Source: Neurospora intermedia
Lineage: Eukaryota; Ascomycota; Sordariomycetes; Sordariales; Sordariaceae
Length of the DNA stretch: 64,000 bases
Direction of reading: 5' to 3'
NCBI GenBank assembly: GCA_037102815.1
Contig: BTPP01000011.1
Location: 496,001-560,000 of the forward strand
The position numbers were made by a program, and so were the translations under genes. The notes under the pieces were generated by a model. It saw nothing but the letters and a program-made list of their open reading frames with translations, ran no database searches and was not told the origin of the DNA. Below are positions 33,515 to 44,978 of the stretch, one piece after another (position 1 is the stretch's first letter; the number at the start of each line of letters is the position of its first letter).

Positions 33515-34603
33515 ATGAAGTTCTCTTCGTTCTTCCTCCTCACCTCGGCTCTCTCCGCTTACGCGGCCCCGACCGGTCTTACCCCCGGCGACTCTGATTC
33601 TCTGACCGCCCGCCACCCTGACTCCCCCGGCGTCATCGCTTCTCCTTCACCCACCATCCGGGCCGGCGCTCGCCGCTCCGTTCCCGTCCGTCGTGATCCA
33701 AGGGCCGTGGTCTTCGATGATGGTAGCAATCTCGAGCCGAGTGTAATCGGCAAGAGAAAACATCGTGGCAGTGCCGCTAGCAGTGCCACTACCGCTAGTA
33801 CTACTGCTAGTAGTAGTGGAAGTACCGCTAGCAGTGGTACTACAGCTGGTGGTGCTACAGCTGGTGGTGCTGCTAAGGGAGGCGCTGATAAGGGAGGTTC
33901 TGCCAAGGGAGGTGCTGACAAGGGAGGTTCTGCTAAGGGAGGTGCTTCCAAGGGCGGTGCTTCTAAGGGTGGTGCCGCTGCGGGTGGTGGTGCTACTGCT
34001 GCTGGCGGCGGAGGTGCTGCTGCTGGTGGAGGTGCTTCTGCTGGTGGAGGTGCCGCTGCGGGTGGTGGCGCTACTGCTGGCGGTGCTACTGCAGGTGGAG
34101 GTGCTGCTACTAAGGGTGGTGCTTCGAAGGGAGGTAATTCCAAAGGTGGTGCTTCTAAGGGTGGTGCCGCAGCTGGTGGAGGTGCCGCAGCTGGTGGTGC
34201 TACTGCTGGTGGAGGTGGTGCTTCCAAGGGTGGTGCTTCCAAGGGTGGTGCCGCTGCGGGTGGAGGTGCCGCAGCTGGTGGTGCTACTGCTGGTGGAGGT
34301 GGTGCTTCCAAGGGTGGTGCTTCCAAGGGTGGTGCCGCTGCGGGTGGAGGTGCCGCAGCTGGTGGTGCTACTGCTGGTGGAGGTGCTGCCGCTGCTGGTG
34401 GAGGTTCTGCTAAGGGAGGTGCTTCGAAGGGAGGTGCTTCGAAGGGAGGAGCCGCCGCCGGCGCCGCTTCCGGTAAGGGTGGTGCTTCGAAGGGTGGTGC
34501 CGCTGCTGGTGGAGGTGGTGGTGGTAGTTCTGCCAAGGGTGGTGCTTCAAAGGGAGGTGCCGCTGCTGGCGGTGGTGCCTCTGGTTCCGCTGGTGCTTCC
34601 TAA
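33515..34603 (+). CDS. Secreted Gly/Ala/Ser/Lys-rich repeat protein
   Basis: 362 residues with a clear signal peptide: MKFSSFFLLTSALSAYA, predicted cleavage near residue 18. Residues 19-85 or so are ordinary sequence with basic patches (ARRSVPVRRDP, GKRKHRG) that could be processing sites. From about residue 87 to the end it is a repeat tract of GGASK, GGAAA, GGATA and GGADK modules, with higher-order tandem blocks of roughly 33 codons repeated three times near 34170-34390. It is probably an extracellular or wall-associated structural protein, cationic from the regularly spaced Lys. The stop TAA at 34601 is followed in the same frame by 97 open codons, described separately. The family is not recognised beyond composition. 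Confidence 0.75.
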   Translation: MKFSSFFLLTSALSAYAAPTGLTPGDSDSLTARHPDSPGVIASPSPTIRAGARRSVPVRRDPRAVVFDDGSNLEPSVIGKRKHRGSAASSATTASTTASSSGSTASSGTTAGGATAGGAAKGGADKGGSAKGGADKGGSAKGGASKGGASKGGAAAGGGATAAGGGGAAAGGGASAGGGAAAGGGATAGGATAGGGAATKGGASKGGNSKGGASKGGAAAGGGAAAGGATAGGGGASKGGASKGGAAAGGGAAAGGATAGGGGASKGGASKGGAAAGGGAAAGGATAGGGAAAAGGGSAKGGASKGGASKGGAAAGAASGKGGASKGGAAAGGGGGGSSAKGGASKGGAAAGGGASGSAGAS

Positions 34604-34897
34604 AGCGGCGACACGCAATATGATACATCGCCCAACGGCGGAGCTCTTCCTTGCAATGTCGAAATTGAGTTTGAGGCCGAAGCTATTGGCCGTCTCGGAG
34701 ATGAGGAGGATTGTGCTTCGCATGGGATCGAATTGCACAGGATCGGTCACCTGCTTGTGAAGTATAAGAATGGACCACAGAAATCGAAGACGGATACCAG
34801 GATGGATGATCAGTTAGCTTTGTTCGGCTTTGGCTTTGCTTTCACAGCCTTGCTATTATGGTTGGGCACGGGGAGTTGGATGTGTTTTGGAATTTGA
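34604..34897 (+). other. In-frame open extension after the stop of the Gly-rich protein
   Basis: Directly after TAA 34601-34603, the same frame stays open for 97 codons to TGA 34895. It reads SGDTQYDTSPNGGALPCNVE, then acidic sequence (EIEFEAEAIGRLGDEEDC), then HGIELHRIGHLLVKYKNG, and ends with a hydrophobic segment LFGFGFAFTALLLWLG. The sequence looks protein-like, with an ordered domain and a possible C-terminal membrane anchor. It may be a 3' exon, a read-through extension, or the lost C-terminus of the protein after a nonsense change. I could not find an intron in the right phase that removes the stop. Confidence 0.4.
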
Positions 34898-35556
34898 AGC
34901 GATACCCACGGTCGTTATTCTTTAGGATAGTGAATGTCGAGAAGGGAAGTAACCGAGACATTCGCTCCATGCAGCTGCAGTAGATAGAAATGCTGAATTA
35001 TCAATCAAGATTTGAGAACGAAGCGCGCAAGCTGTGAAGTAAACATTGTCGCAAAGTAATCTGACAACAGGAAAGTGACATGCGCCAATGAAGCATTCCG
35101 TAGTCGTGCCAATAGATAGTAGGTTGATAAACCAGAAGGCGTGCGTGTGTTTGAGTGGTGCGATGGGGTGGATGGTGTTGTAGAAACCCGGCACAAAGGG
35201 AAGAAGTTCAGTTGTCGGTCATTCCAGGAATTGGTGTTTGACTTCAGTTGGGGTTGGGACCACCGCCTTCACCACGAAGAAGCAACGGGTGAGGGCGAGC
35301 ATGTCTGTGACGTCCGAGTCAACGAATGCCAAGCAAACACTGTTCCTGACAGACTAAGATGCAGGTACGGCCCGTAGCCCCCTCGCCAAGCCTCTCGCGC
35401 CTCAAAGGGTTGGAGCGACCAACACAAGAAGGAAGCAATAAAGCAAGCAAATAAAGCCCAGTCAGTGTGTTCGTAGAAATGTTGATATTAATCAATAACT
35501 GACATGGGTCGTCGACATTCTTCATAAAACAAAAACTAAAGAAGCAAAAAAGCCCC
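34898..35556. other. Intergenic, no gene seen
   Basis: No supportable gene between the Gly-rich gene and Pol III-type unit F. Confidence 0.3.
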
Positions 35557-35938
35557 AAAAAAAATTGAGCCTGACGGGATTCGAATGCGGGACGCACCAC
35601 TTTTAAGGTGGACGTGAACAACTGGAAAGGAGTAGAAGAGCCTTATTTATTGCGTAACCGGAAGACGCCAGCTGTAAATTACGACTGCCAAGCCTAACTT
35701 ACTATCCCAACGGTGGCCATGTGGACAGGCAGGCGCCGTGAGGCACACTGGTGATTGTCCGGTCCCGGAGTGTTTAGTTGTCGTCTCTAAGGGGTAAGTT
35801 ACGTCGGACAGCCCCCGCATTCGTCGGAACCCTAGTAGCCCACGAGCAGCAGTAACGCTTGCGCACCACGCCGCTCGGCCACCGGCCCATGGAAGTTTGT
35901 GTTGCAAGTGACCACTCAACCTTTGGCTTATAAACCAA
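35557..35938 (-). repeat. tRNA-like Pol III-type unit F
   Basis: On the minus strand: GGTTTATAAG box at 35937-35928, TTGCAACACAAAC, GGGCCGGTGGCCGAGCGG, long variable middle, GGCGTCTTCCGG, AGGCTCTTCTACTCC, B box ATTCGAATC, GGCTC, then oligo-T (A run at 35557-35564). The terminal stem can form between GGGCC and GGCTC. It carries a short insertion with an internal hairpin (CCACCTTAAAAGTGG on the unit strand) near the B box. A hAT transposon sits 14 bp upstream of its TATA-like box. Confidence 0.62.
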
Positions 35939-35951
35939 CCACACCGGGCAT

Positions 35952-38900
35952 CAGCGGTCCCCATAATTCAAGATGAATTGATGTAATTCAAATCGAGCTC
36001 TTTTTGGCCAATTCAAGTCGGGGTTAAAATCGTCAATTGTAATTCAATCGTAACCCCATCTTATCTTGAAGAAATTGATTCGTCACACATAGGTAAGTCG
36101 TTACTGGTTGACATAAGTATGGCCTGTTTTTGGTGCAGAATCCAGTGGTTTCCATGCATGTACCAACTTATTACTTGCTCGTATCTATGTGCGTTCGGGC
36201 CTCGGATCGGTGCACTTCGTAATACCGCTGCAGTATTGACTCGCAATGGGGGTTATTGGTGTTTAGGGTATTGGAGCCCCCCCCGATAAGTGCGCTAAGT
36301 TCTGACTAGCTTATTCGATTACTGTTAACTCCAATCGTTAATTACACCCTTCACAAAGTTAATACTAATACTGTTACTTACGGAATCCCCTGTCGCGATG
36401 TCCATCCTTACCAGTCAAGCTAGCCCAACGAGGTTAAGCCCCGTCTCTATTGAACCGACCCCGCCGTCGACGAATTCGTTACAGCCCAGTTCATAAGTAA
36501 ACCCGGCCCTTCGCCCGCCGCAACAATTATAATCGAGAATCGCTAAGCTAAAGGCGATAGATCTAGAGATACTGCTGGGACTATGCTCCGATTAGCCGTA
36601 TATGGTTATCGAAGGGTAGAGGCACGTACTGGACGCCTAGTTATTATATCTACGAGATAAGCGGTTATAGGTGTACTGCCACGGTACGGCTCTGGGTCGG
36701 TTGGGTCGCGGTAACCAGCGAAATATTGTAAAGAAAAATAAGATTTATTAGTTCTGCGACTACTGCGATACCCTCTACAAAATAACTTCGACGGGTGGCG
36801 CCTCAAACCATCTCGAGGGGGCTTATCGAGTATACGACCCCAAGAAGGAGTCATCGACCAAGAAGCGCAAGACCATCCATGATGCCTTCCAGCACATAGT
36901 ATTTTAGAGCTCCATCTCTAAAACTCATAGCGAGACCATTAAGAAGGCGCTACTTAACTTCATTGTTACCTCTAACGTCGGTTACATTATTATTAAGAAC
37001 GAGGATTTCCGCGATTTGATTCAACTATTGAACCCCGCTACGTTAGAAATTATTCCCAAAGGTAGCTCGATAATCCAGCGTTGGTTGGAGGATAAATAGC
37101 GGCTCGATAAAGCAAAGCTAATGTCTCTACTTACCGAATCCCTATATAAAGTGCATCTGTTATTCGATTTCTAGACATCTCCCAACGGATACGCAATAAT
37201 AGCCGTCGTTGGTTATTTTACTAATGTCGATAGTACGCTACATACGCGCTTGCTCGCGATGCCTTACGTCAAGGGCAACCACAGCGGGGATAATATCGGC
37301 TCCCTTCTTTATAAAGTTATTAGCGATTATAGTCTCTAGAAGAAGCTCGGTTACTTCTAGTGCGACAACGCGATTTCAAATAATAAAGCGGTCAAATACG
37401 TACTAACGAGGGCGGGGGTTTATAACGACGAAGTAGTAAGGGATCGGCGGGTTCGTTGTTTCGGTTATATCCTCAATCTAGTAGCGAAGTTATTTCTCGA
37501 GGGTAATTGCGATAATATCCTTGGTGACGAGGGTAACGTTAACGTTAATAGGGAGGATAAGGTTGAGGAGGAGGAGACGCTGGATCGCTGGAGAAAGAGA
37601 GCTGCGCTGGGGAAGTTGTACAATATAGTATAATTTATTAGGGGGTCACTACAAAGGAGGGAGAGCTTTGTCTCTATACAGTACAAAGATGTGCCGGTCC
37701 ACCTCATTCAACAATTTAGTCAGTAACTCTCTCCCTATTACCCTCCTTATTTGAATCTCGCTAACTCTAATACTGTAGGCGATGTATATATCAATAACGA
37801 GGATCAAAACCTTACCCTTCTATAAGATAATTCGACGTAATAGAACTCCTAGTACTTCATAATTGAGCGCGCTATTCGATTACGCCCCGCCATCGAGGTG
37901 TGGATTTACATAAGCCGCAACGACCCCGACTCAATAAAGCGGCTGCCAGAGAAAGATGTACTCACATCGCACGATTGGGATATACTCAAAGCGATTCTCA
38001 ACATCCTTATATTGTTCAAGGAGGCAATTAAGCGCTTTAAGGGACGAGAACCCGGGTTGAGCGAGATACTCCCCGCCCTCAAAATGCTAACGACGAAACT
38101 AAAAGACTACCATTCTCTATACTATTCTCGTTCTAAAGTAGAACTATTCAACGGTCCCACTATCCTAGCCGCTATTGCCAACCGCGCTATCACTTAATAA
38201 CCCAATATTAACAATAACATTACTCCTAGACGGCCACATTATAGTGCTACCTTACCCCTCCGATACTACGATAGCGAGGTAGACTTGCCGCGGTTAGTTA
38301 GAGACGAGCCCCGCCCCCAGAACTAGCCGCGCGCTTAAGAAGTCCCCGTTCTCAACCTCGGTCTAAATAGGAATTTGTTTATCCGTACCAATATCGATCT
38401 CGCGGTTGTAAAGATTAATAAGTATATTAACCTTATAGAGGACTCGCTAGCGTATTAGATAACAATAATCCTCTTCCCCAATTATCGTAAGCGCGGCGTA
38501 CTCGCTCACTTTAGTGCCCGGCGGAGCAACGAAATCCTCGACACTTTTAGGGAGTTATTCTACGAGTAGTATGGGGACGCCGTCATCCACATAGAAGTAC
38601 TAGTTGTTACTAACGATCAGGATGTAAATCCCCGTCGGGTTGAGCATCTTTAAGAGGATGGTTTCTATAACGAACCGGGTAATAACTACGAGTTAGACGA
38701 TGAGATCGATCGATACTTTTCCGTCGTTATCACTAGAGACAATCTAGTTACTAACCCCATTAGATGGTGGTTAGATATAAACAACAGAGACCGCTTTCCT
38801 CGATTGTCACGTATGGCCGTTGACTTCCTCACTATACCAGCTATGTCCTCAGAATGCGAGCGCATTTTTAGTCAAACCCGCTATGTAATCGGGCTCACGA

Positions 38901-39158
38901 AACACCGCATGAATCACAGGACCATTGAAATCATTGCTTTGCTCAAAAACTGGCGCTAAAATCGGTCTTTTGAATGTTAACAACGGTCTGGAAGTTCGTA
39001 TGTAGTTGCCGCTGGCCCGGATAAATAATCCGCCGGTTCAATTCAAGATATTAAGATAATTCAATTTGAGGGTCACTTCAATCAAGTTGGGGAATTTTTA
39101 CGTAAGATAATCCAATTTGAGCGCCAAATTGAATTGTCTTGAATTATGGGGACCGCTG
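35952..39158 (+). mobile_element. hAT DNA transposon, decayed, with intact ends
   Basis: The 3207-bp element has terminal inverted repeats CAGCGGTCCCCATAATTCAA, identical for at least 20 bp at both ends. It is flanked by a perfect 8-bp target duplication CCGGGCAT (35944-35951 and 39159-39166), the hallmark of hAT elements. Transposase remains are on the plus strand. A BED-type zinc finger (CDYCDTLYKI then ASNHLEG) lies near 36.75-36.82 kb, and the hAT C-terminal dimerisation region (FLTIPAMSSECERIFSQTRY) at 38.82-38.88 kb, ending at a TAA near 38.96 kb. Many in-frame TAG/TAA codons where CAG or CAA would be expected indicate repeat-induced point mutation, so it cannot make transposase. The clean duplication suggests insertion was not very ancient. 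Confidence 0.93.
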
Positions 39159-39166
39159 CCGGGCAT

Positions 39167-39721
39167 CGGCAAAAGTGCACACCATCGTCTTATGCCGGCG
39201 GCACTTACTTTCTGTCTGTAATGCAAAGCTCACGCATGCATCACACCCCATCCATACATTACCACAATTTTGCACTTCCATCCCCAAAATTTGACAGATG
39301 TCATCTGCTCAGTCCCGCTTCTTTCAACTTTGTGACAAACACGTTCAGCCAAAGTTAAGCGTTTCACAAACGGCCACCCATTCACTCAATGCCGGCGTTG
39401 TTGGCACCAATTTTCACCATCTTAGCAGAGCTTTCGATTCTCAGCTATCTCTAGGTCTTTTCTGTCATACACATGTCTAGTTCAATGATGGTATCATTAC
39501 TCTTGGCCCAAGCATAAAGGGTTTCTACAAGCCCACAAAGACTCAAAGCACCACACTACGTGCGAAAGCTACACAGTATATACAGGCCAGGGTATCATGA
39601 ACAATCAAGGCAATAACGACAAACTCAACCACTCTCCCAACTTCCGAAATGCGGGAAAGGTCGTCCATCCAACATCTTCTGCAGACATCATACCCCCTCT
39701 CTCTGTTTAGCGCCACGAGCT
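39167..39721. other. Intergenic, no gene seen
   Basis: Continuation of the flank interrupted by the hAT element, then the 3' flank of RNase H-fold gene C. No gene is supportable. Confidence 0.3.
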
Positions 39722-41254
39722 TCAACCAGACTCTGCCTTGTTCTCAATAACCAAACGAAACTGCTTCAAGATATCCACCTTGACATCCTCGCGCAGCTCC
39801 CTCCTGAGTCCCTCCTCCAACTCACCCAAGAGTTGAATGTCAACTTCTAGTTGAATGAGGCCATCATCGCCAGCAACATCTAAAGCCGCCACCTCTTCCC
39901 CTGCTGCACTGACATGTTCCTCTTCCGCAGGTGTCGTATCGTTTGTCGCACCTGTAATGTCATCTGCCGCACTTGCAATGTCCGCTACCATAGGAATTGT
40001 GTCCGCCGCTGCAGCCATCTTTTTCACGGTGGCTACGGCCACTGTCTCACCCGTGTAGCCCGAGTTAGGGGACAGAAGGGTGGAAGTGGAGGCCAGACTG
40101 CCTGCAGCCCTTTCGCTCAGGGCTGAGCTTGGAAAAGGAAGATAGTCTCTACCAAGATGAGCATGGTGGGAGGGTTGACATTGCCTATTGTGATGATGAA
40201 AGGAAGAGGACATAGTCCGTCGGGTTTCTTCCTTTAGGTCCTGTTGAAGCGGTAGGAAGACAGCCGCAGGCATGGACGCGATGTTTCCTCTCTTTCTGTT
40301 GACCGTGATAGTATTACAGTGACGGGGATTCCGGAGGACCTGCTTTGCCGCCTTGTCGGCGGTATCGTTATCGACAACACCGGCGTGTCCAGGAACCCAG
40401 AATAGGTCGAGCTTTACGTCGAGACCGGGAATACAGCCAAGTTCGTGCGACTGTTCGCAGACAAGTCGAATGGCTTTTCGATAAGTCTCCTGACGGAAGC
40501 CCTTTATGGCCGCACGTTCATCGATATGTTCAAGTACTTGATTCCCATCCGTGAACACTTTCACCGTCGCCGCTCTGGTGTATCTTGAGGCCAGATGTGC
40601 AGCCCGTAGCTTTTCGCCAGCTACCTGGATAGCCTGTGCAATGGCGATAGCCTCCCCAATCATGTTGTCGATCATATGGGGCATATGCCACCCCATCACT
40701 ACTTTTCTCTCATGCTGGAACTGTCCCGGACAGTGTTCGTTAAAGACAACGGCATATCCTCCTGGGAGCGCAGGTAAATCTTTGTGGTCCACTGACGCGT
40801 CGCAGAAGAGGACCAGCTGGATATGATCCGGTGTAGACCGAACGGCAATCTCCCTTTCGACTGTGTTAATGACTTGCTGGCGGCGCCTGGGATTGTCATT
40901 GCGACTGGACACGTAGTGTAGGTTGCCGCGAAAGCCCGTCCGATCTGTACGTGGAGGCGCGTCAGTATGAAGTTTGAAGGGATTGATATACCCAGATTTG
41001 ATGCCTAGAGAGCTTCAGGTGAAACGAATAATTGGAGAAGATGGGAAGAAGTTGCCCCTCTTGGACGAATCACTGCACAGGGCGTTGGCCGTTCGTGCCA
41101 ATCATGGAAACATCGCATCTTTGAAAGCGGCGTAGGCAAGTTGTTTCCAGGGAATGTGGTACTCACCAACGCGCTTAGTCCTTTTTGTCGGATCACCGCG
41201 GTCCTCACAGAGACCAGGGTGCTTGCTCCAAGCTCGTTTTATGCTGGTTTCCAT
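39722..41254 (-). CDS. RNase H-fold gene C (catalytic residues intact)
   Basis: Exon 1 is 41254-41167 (29 codons plus one base, METSIKRAWSKHPG...), ending at a GTGAGT donor. The intron is 222 nt (41166-40945) with acceptor GTACAG, and exon 2 is 40944-39722. 436 residues. RNase H type 1 positions are Asp78 (LFCDAS), Glu127 (IGEAIAIAQA), Asp162 (VFTDGNQV), His216 (WVPGHAGV) and Asp226 (NDTADKAAK). All five are present, so an active nuclease on RNA-DNA hybrids is plausible. The C-terminal half is Ala/Thr/Glu-rich and disordered, ending with the family region GLIQLEVDIQLLGELEEGL. There is no signal peptide, and no reverse transcriptase or integrase nearby. Head to head with gene D, 1.75 kb apart. 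Confidence 0.78.
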
Positions 41255-43007
41255 TCCGAGATTGGGAGAAAAGGGAACAAGAACGTTTGGTCGGTGAAAA
41301 AAGACCTAACCTATACCGCAGCCAGACTTCCGCCGGCAGAGGCTTGGAGGGAAAATTTGAACGGATTCGGGGGTATTTGCGGAAGTGATGCGACGGGAAT
41401 TGCAGAGAAAGAGCGAGTCCCGCCAAGAACCTGGGGCTGCTTCAGATTCAAACGGGGTGGTAAGTTGAGCAGTCGATGTTTCCACGGGTGCCAGTGACTG
41501 ATGACTCGAAGCAGGAGCGAAGCCGCAGCGCAGTGACGAGGTGTAAAATACGCTCCTTCCATTCACCATTCTTCTGGAGTGGAGACTTCCTGGACGAGAG
41601 GGGAGGTATCTGCTACAAATGAAAAAGAGCTCGGAAAAGTATAGCGGATACGCGTCCAAGACAGTCACGATACCAGATGAAACGCGTGCAGATTGTCTTG
41701 CTCTTCCAGAAGGGAATCATTCAAGTATCAGACTTCTCAACAGTACTCACAAGCTGGCAGGCGTATATATGGGAGCATTGGGGTTGAATAACCACTTATT
41801 GCGTCGACGTCTATATTGCTTTACTCCAGTGAATTGTTCTAGAGGCCCTAGATGTATTTTCCGGTCATAATTCCTGACTGTGGGTTTGACTGATGATCAA
41901 TCCAACCAGATAAATGTATTCACGGCTCGCCCTTGCATCTGAGGCTTAAGAGGGTTGTTGTTGGGGTAAAGGTGTTGGGCAAGATCTCTGCTTATTCTGT
42001 ACTAAAGCTCCTCCGAGCCTTATCGACGGTTTCTCTTCTTTCCGTTTCGTCCTCTTTTTCCTCCTTCCATCAACAATTTCTTGAAGAATCCTCGCTTGCC
42101 CTTGTGATCACTCGTTCCACTTCGACAAACAAAGGCCGGGGCTCACCTGTTACGAATTCAGTCCATGATTTTCTTCGTTGGAACCAGCGACTCCTGAAAG
42201 GAAGTCCATCTCAAAAGCCATCGAAGTGACCATGGAGGAGGAGGCTTCTTTCAACATACTTCCATGCACGTTCATGTAATAATTCTGATCAGACATTGTA
42301 CTGGTTTTTATTCAGTGTAGGAGGAGTTTATGTGTAGTCCAAAAGACGTGTGTTTGCCTGATGAACCTGAAGTTTGCTGTTACCCTTGAAGAACAGTTTC
42401 TCCTGACTGACTTGAAGAACACCGCGGTACAAATGTGTCCTAATGTAACTTGGATAACTACCTACCTTAGCTTTCTAGGAAAGAGGGGGATCGACAAGGG
42501 ATCTGTTGTCTTCGAACCCTTTGAAGATTTGTTCAACATCCAAGGGTCGAGTGTGAGTACAAAGATTGGAGGAGCCCCACAAGTTTCAATACATAAGGGG
42601 GCCCGTACAATACGCAGAATCCTGGGCTACCAAACCTCTTCTAGGTGCCGTACTTACTCCTTTCAGGTGGGTAGGTACCTAATCTTACACTACGTTCCGT
42701 TTGTCGAACCTTGAAAATGAATGGAACCGCGGCCGGTATGGGTGAGTGTTTCGACAAGACGCCTACCTACTTTACCTATCGAACGAGCCGCCTGCCCCGC
42801 AGTCCCACACACGGCACCAAATCGCATTTCTTCACCACGCTTCGTCGACTCTACTACCCGACCGTATCAGTCGCGTTGTTTACCAACTTCCTCTCACAGC
42901 ATAGTCTACGCTTGCGTCCCATTGAATGTATACTGGAGGTACCAAGCGCAATTTACAAGAGGAACCATTCCACGTAATCGCCAACCATCACTGCGCTTGC
43001 AATCACC
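41255..43007. other. Shared upstream region of divergent RNase H-fold genes C and D
   Basis: 1.75 kb with only short overlapping frames on both strands and no motif. It probably contains the two promoters. Confidence 0.35.
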
Positions 43008-44170
43008 ATGGCAGACACCGAGCCGAGCAGCAAGAGTGGAAACCCTGATTCAGACATCGGCAAGCAAGGTCGCGCTGGCGATACCATGAAGTCAGGTAAG
43101 GGATCCTGATCGATGCCGACACATCTGAAGGCCCATTTCAGCCCCTTGCACATTTAACTTCTACACCAGCTTGCTAACCTGCCCTCTTCCAACAAGACTC
43201 CAAACCCACCAGCAGATTCAGCGGACAAATCTTCGGCCCAGGCATTTCCGACAAGGCGACGAAAGACAGAGCCATCTCCACGGCCGGTTACGCCCTACAA
43301 AAAGAGCTCCATCCCACCCCGAACCATATCTGGATGGCCTTCTTCGCAGGTGCCTCCTGCACAAAAACAACCAAGCCCACGGGCGCATACTCCGCCGTTT
43401 TCAACCAGGACAAAAAGCTGGCCAAAATGGCATGGTACATGGACTCTTCCTCAAATGTGGTCAACGAGGAACGGCTCGCCGGTCTGGCCATTGCGCAGGC
43501 ACTCTACATCGCAGACAAGAGATTACGTGCCCTTCCTGACGGCGAGGAGCGGCCAAAGAAGGCGACGGTCAAGGTGTTTACGCATTGCGTAGAGACGCTT
43601 AAGGATCTCGATGATCTGAGTGGAATTTCAGAGGATGGAAGAGAGGCAAAACTGGAAGTCGTCAAGTTGATCGAGGATCTGTCGTACAGCCTTTGCAACA
43701 TTGTCGGCACGCGGGTGAGACTGTATCTCCAGTGGGTACCGGCAGACTATGGGAGGATTGTGTGTGCTAGAGACTTTGCGAAGTGTTGCCGACGAAAATC
43801 AGGCAGGAAGAATATGTATTTTGTGGGAAACGAGAAGAGGGATGCTGGGGTAATACCTGAGGGCGTCTCCGGCTTCATTGAACGCGATGCTGCGGAAGAT
43901 GAGCGGCACGATTTGATGGAGCAGCCAGGAAAGGCCGTGGGCATGACGGAGGCAGTACCTGCGTCGACGGCGGAAGAGGGTCAGTCGGGTGTTCATCAGG
44001 CGACAAGCCCAGATGACCAGGAGATGGATGAGGAGGAGGTTATGGTCAGCGAAGAGGCTTCGAACGACGAACAGGCCTCGATCAACCAGCAAATACTCGC
44101 TGATTGCTACCAGCAGCAAGTTTACTCCCTCCGCCAACGAGGAAATCAGGATGGTGATGTTATCAACTGA
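43008..44170 (+). CDS. RNase H-fold gene D, probable pseudoenzyme
   Basis: Exon 1 is 43008-43095 (88 nt, MADTEPSSKSGNPD...), the intron is GTAAGG to AACAAG (101 nt), and exon 2 is 43197-44170; 353 residues. Exon 2 starts DSKPTSRFSGQIFG, as in genes A and B. The fold is still readable (AFFAGAS, GAYSAVF, LAIAQALYIADKRLRAL, ATVKVFTH, YLQWVPADYG). The first Asp is now Gly, the Glu position is Ala, the next Asp is His and the His is Ala. The frame is intact over 353 codons, so this is unlikely to be simple decay. The end carries an acidic region and the family-like ASINQQILADCYQQQ. A non-catalytic binding role is inferred; the ligand is unknown. Confidence 0.72.
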
Positions 44171-44978
44171 GAGATGTTTGGGGAGCTTACGCATGGCGTT
44201 GCTGATGGGTTGTGCCAGTTGGTCCCTGACCATCTGTTGCTGCCTCCCCCCTCGACATGATGGAGATCCATCTTGCATTGCGCCTCAAGCTCATTGGTCG
44301 CCAATCTTGTTTTGCCAGAGGAATATGAAGAAGAACTTGTGAATAGACCTGATGGGATGTTGGTTTGTTTGAGCAATGGAGTTCAGTGTTGCTCTGGGTT
44401 GTACTTGGGGAGAAATGATCTGTTGGCCCATTAATCCACCACGATTTAGCTACACAGCGCCATTCAACTCACATATTTAGCCAGTCCATTGCCGCCAAAT
44501 AATCCAACAATCGCTTCTTCCAAAAGTGTGTTCCGCATTTCGTGGGGAAATATTCTTGCTCCACCGAAGCTGAATGGCGTCGGTCACACCGCATCATCGG
44601 GAACACGATCTTCCCGAACAATCTGGCGAATCAGACCTTGCCCCCCTGTCTTAAATGGCAAGTGGAACCCGCAGATCGACATCAGCTCCTGGGAGGTGAT
44701 AGACTCCATTGGGGTAAGACCCGGCATCACAGCTGAAGATGGCACCGAGCTAGATCTCATAGGCTTCCGAATGGTGTCTCTGCTCCTTGTATGTCTCAGA
44801 TGCGCGATGTACGACAAATGCGAAAAGTCAAGATCGATGGAGTGGCTTGAGGAAAACGAGCCAGAGAGCTGGCTTTCAGGTACCTCTAGTCTATGTCGGA
44901 GAATCATGACATATATGAACCGCCTCCCCCTCACTATCGCTGCTACCATGGAGAAGCCGCTTTTGCTTTACCTTCAAA
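44171..44978. other. Intergenic with unresolved open frames on both strands
   Basis: A plus-strand frame (44489-44989) and a minus-strand frame (44584-44949) overlap. The plus frame reads through GKWNPQIDISSWEVID and could be an upstream coding piece. The minus frame ends ...GLIRQIVREDRVPDDAV. Neither has a recognisable domain or splice support, so neither is called as a gene. Confidence 0.3.

Noticed and set aside
33559-34536. 325-codon Pro/Ala-rich open frame antisense to the Gly-rich protein
   Set aside because: GGT/GCT-rich repeats read backwards give Pro/Ala codons with no stops. There is no start context or signal peptide.
34555-34606. A short intron removing the stop at 34601 in the Gly-rich gene
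   Set aside because: In-frame GT dinucleotides in GGT codons would leave one base of a codon, while the AAAG acceptor leaves one base to add; the frame would not be restored, and no donor consensus is present.
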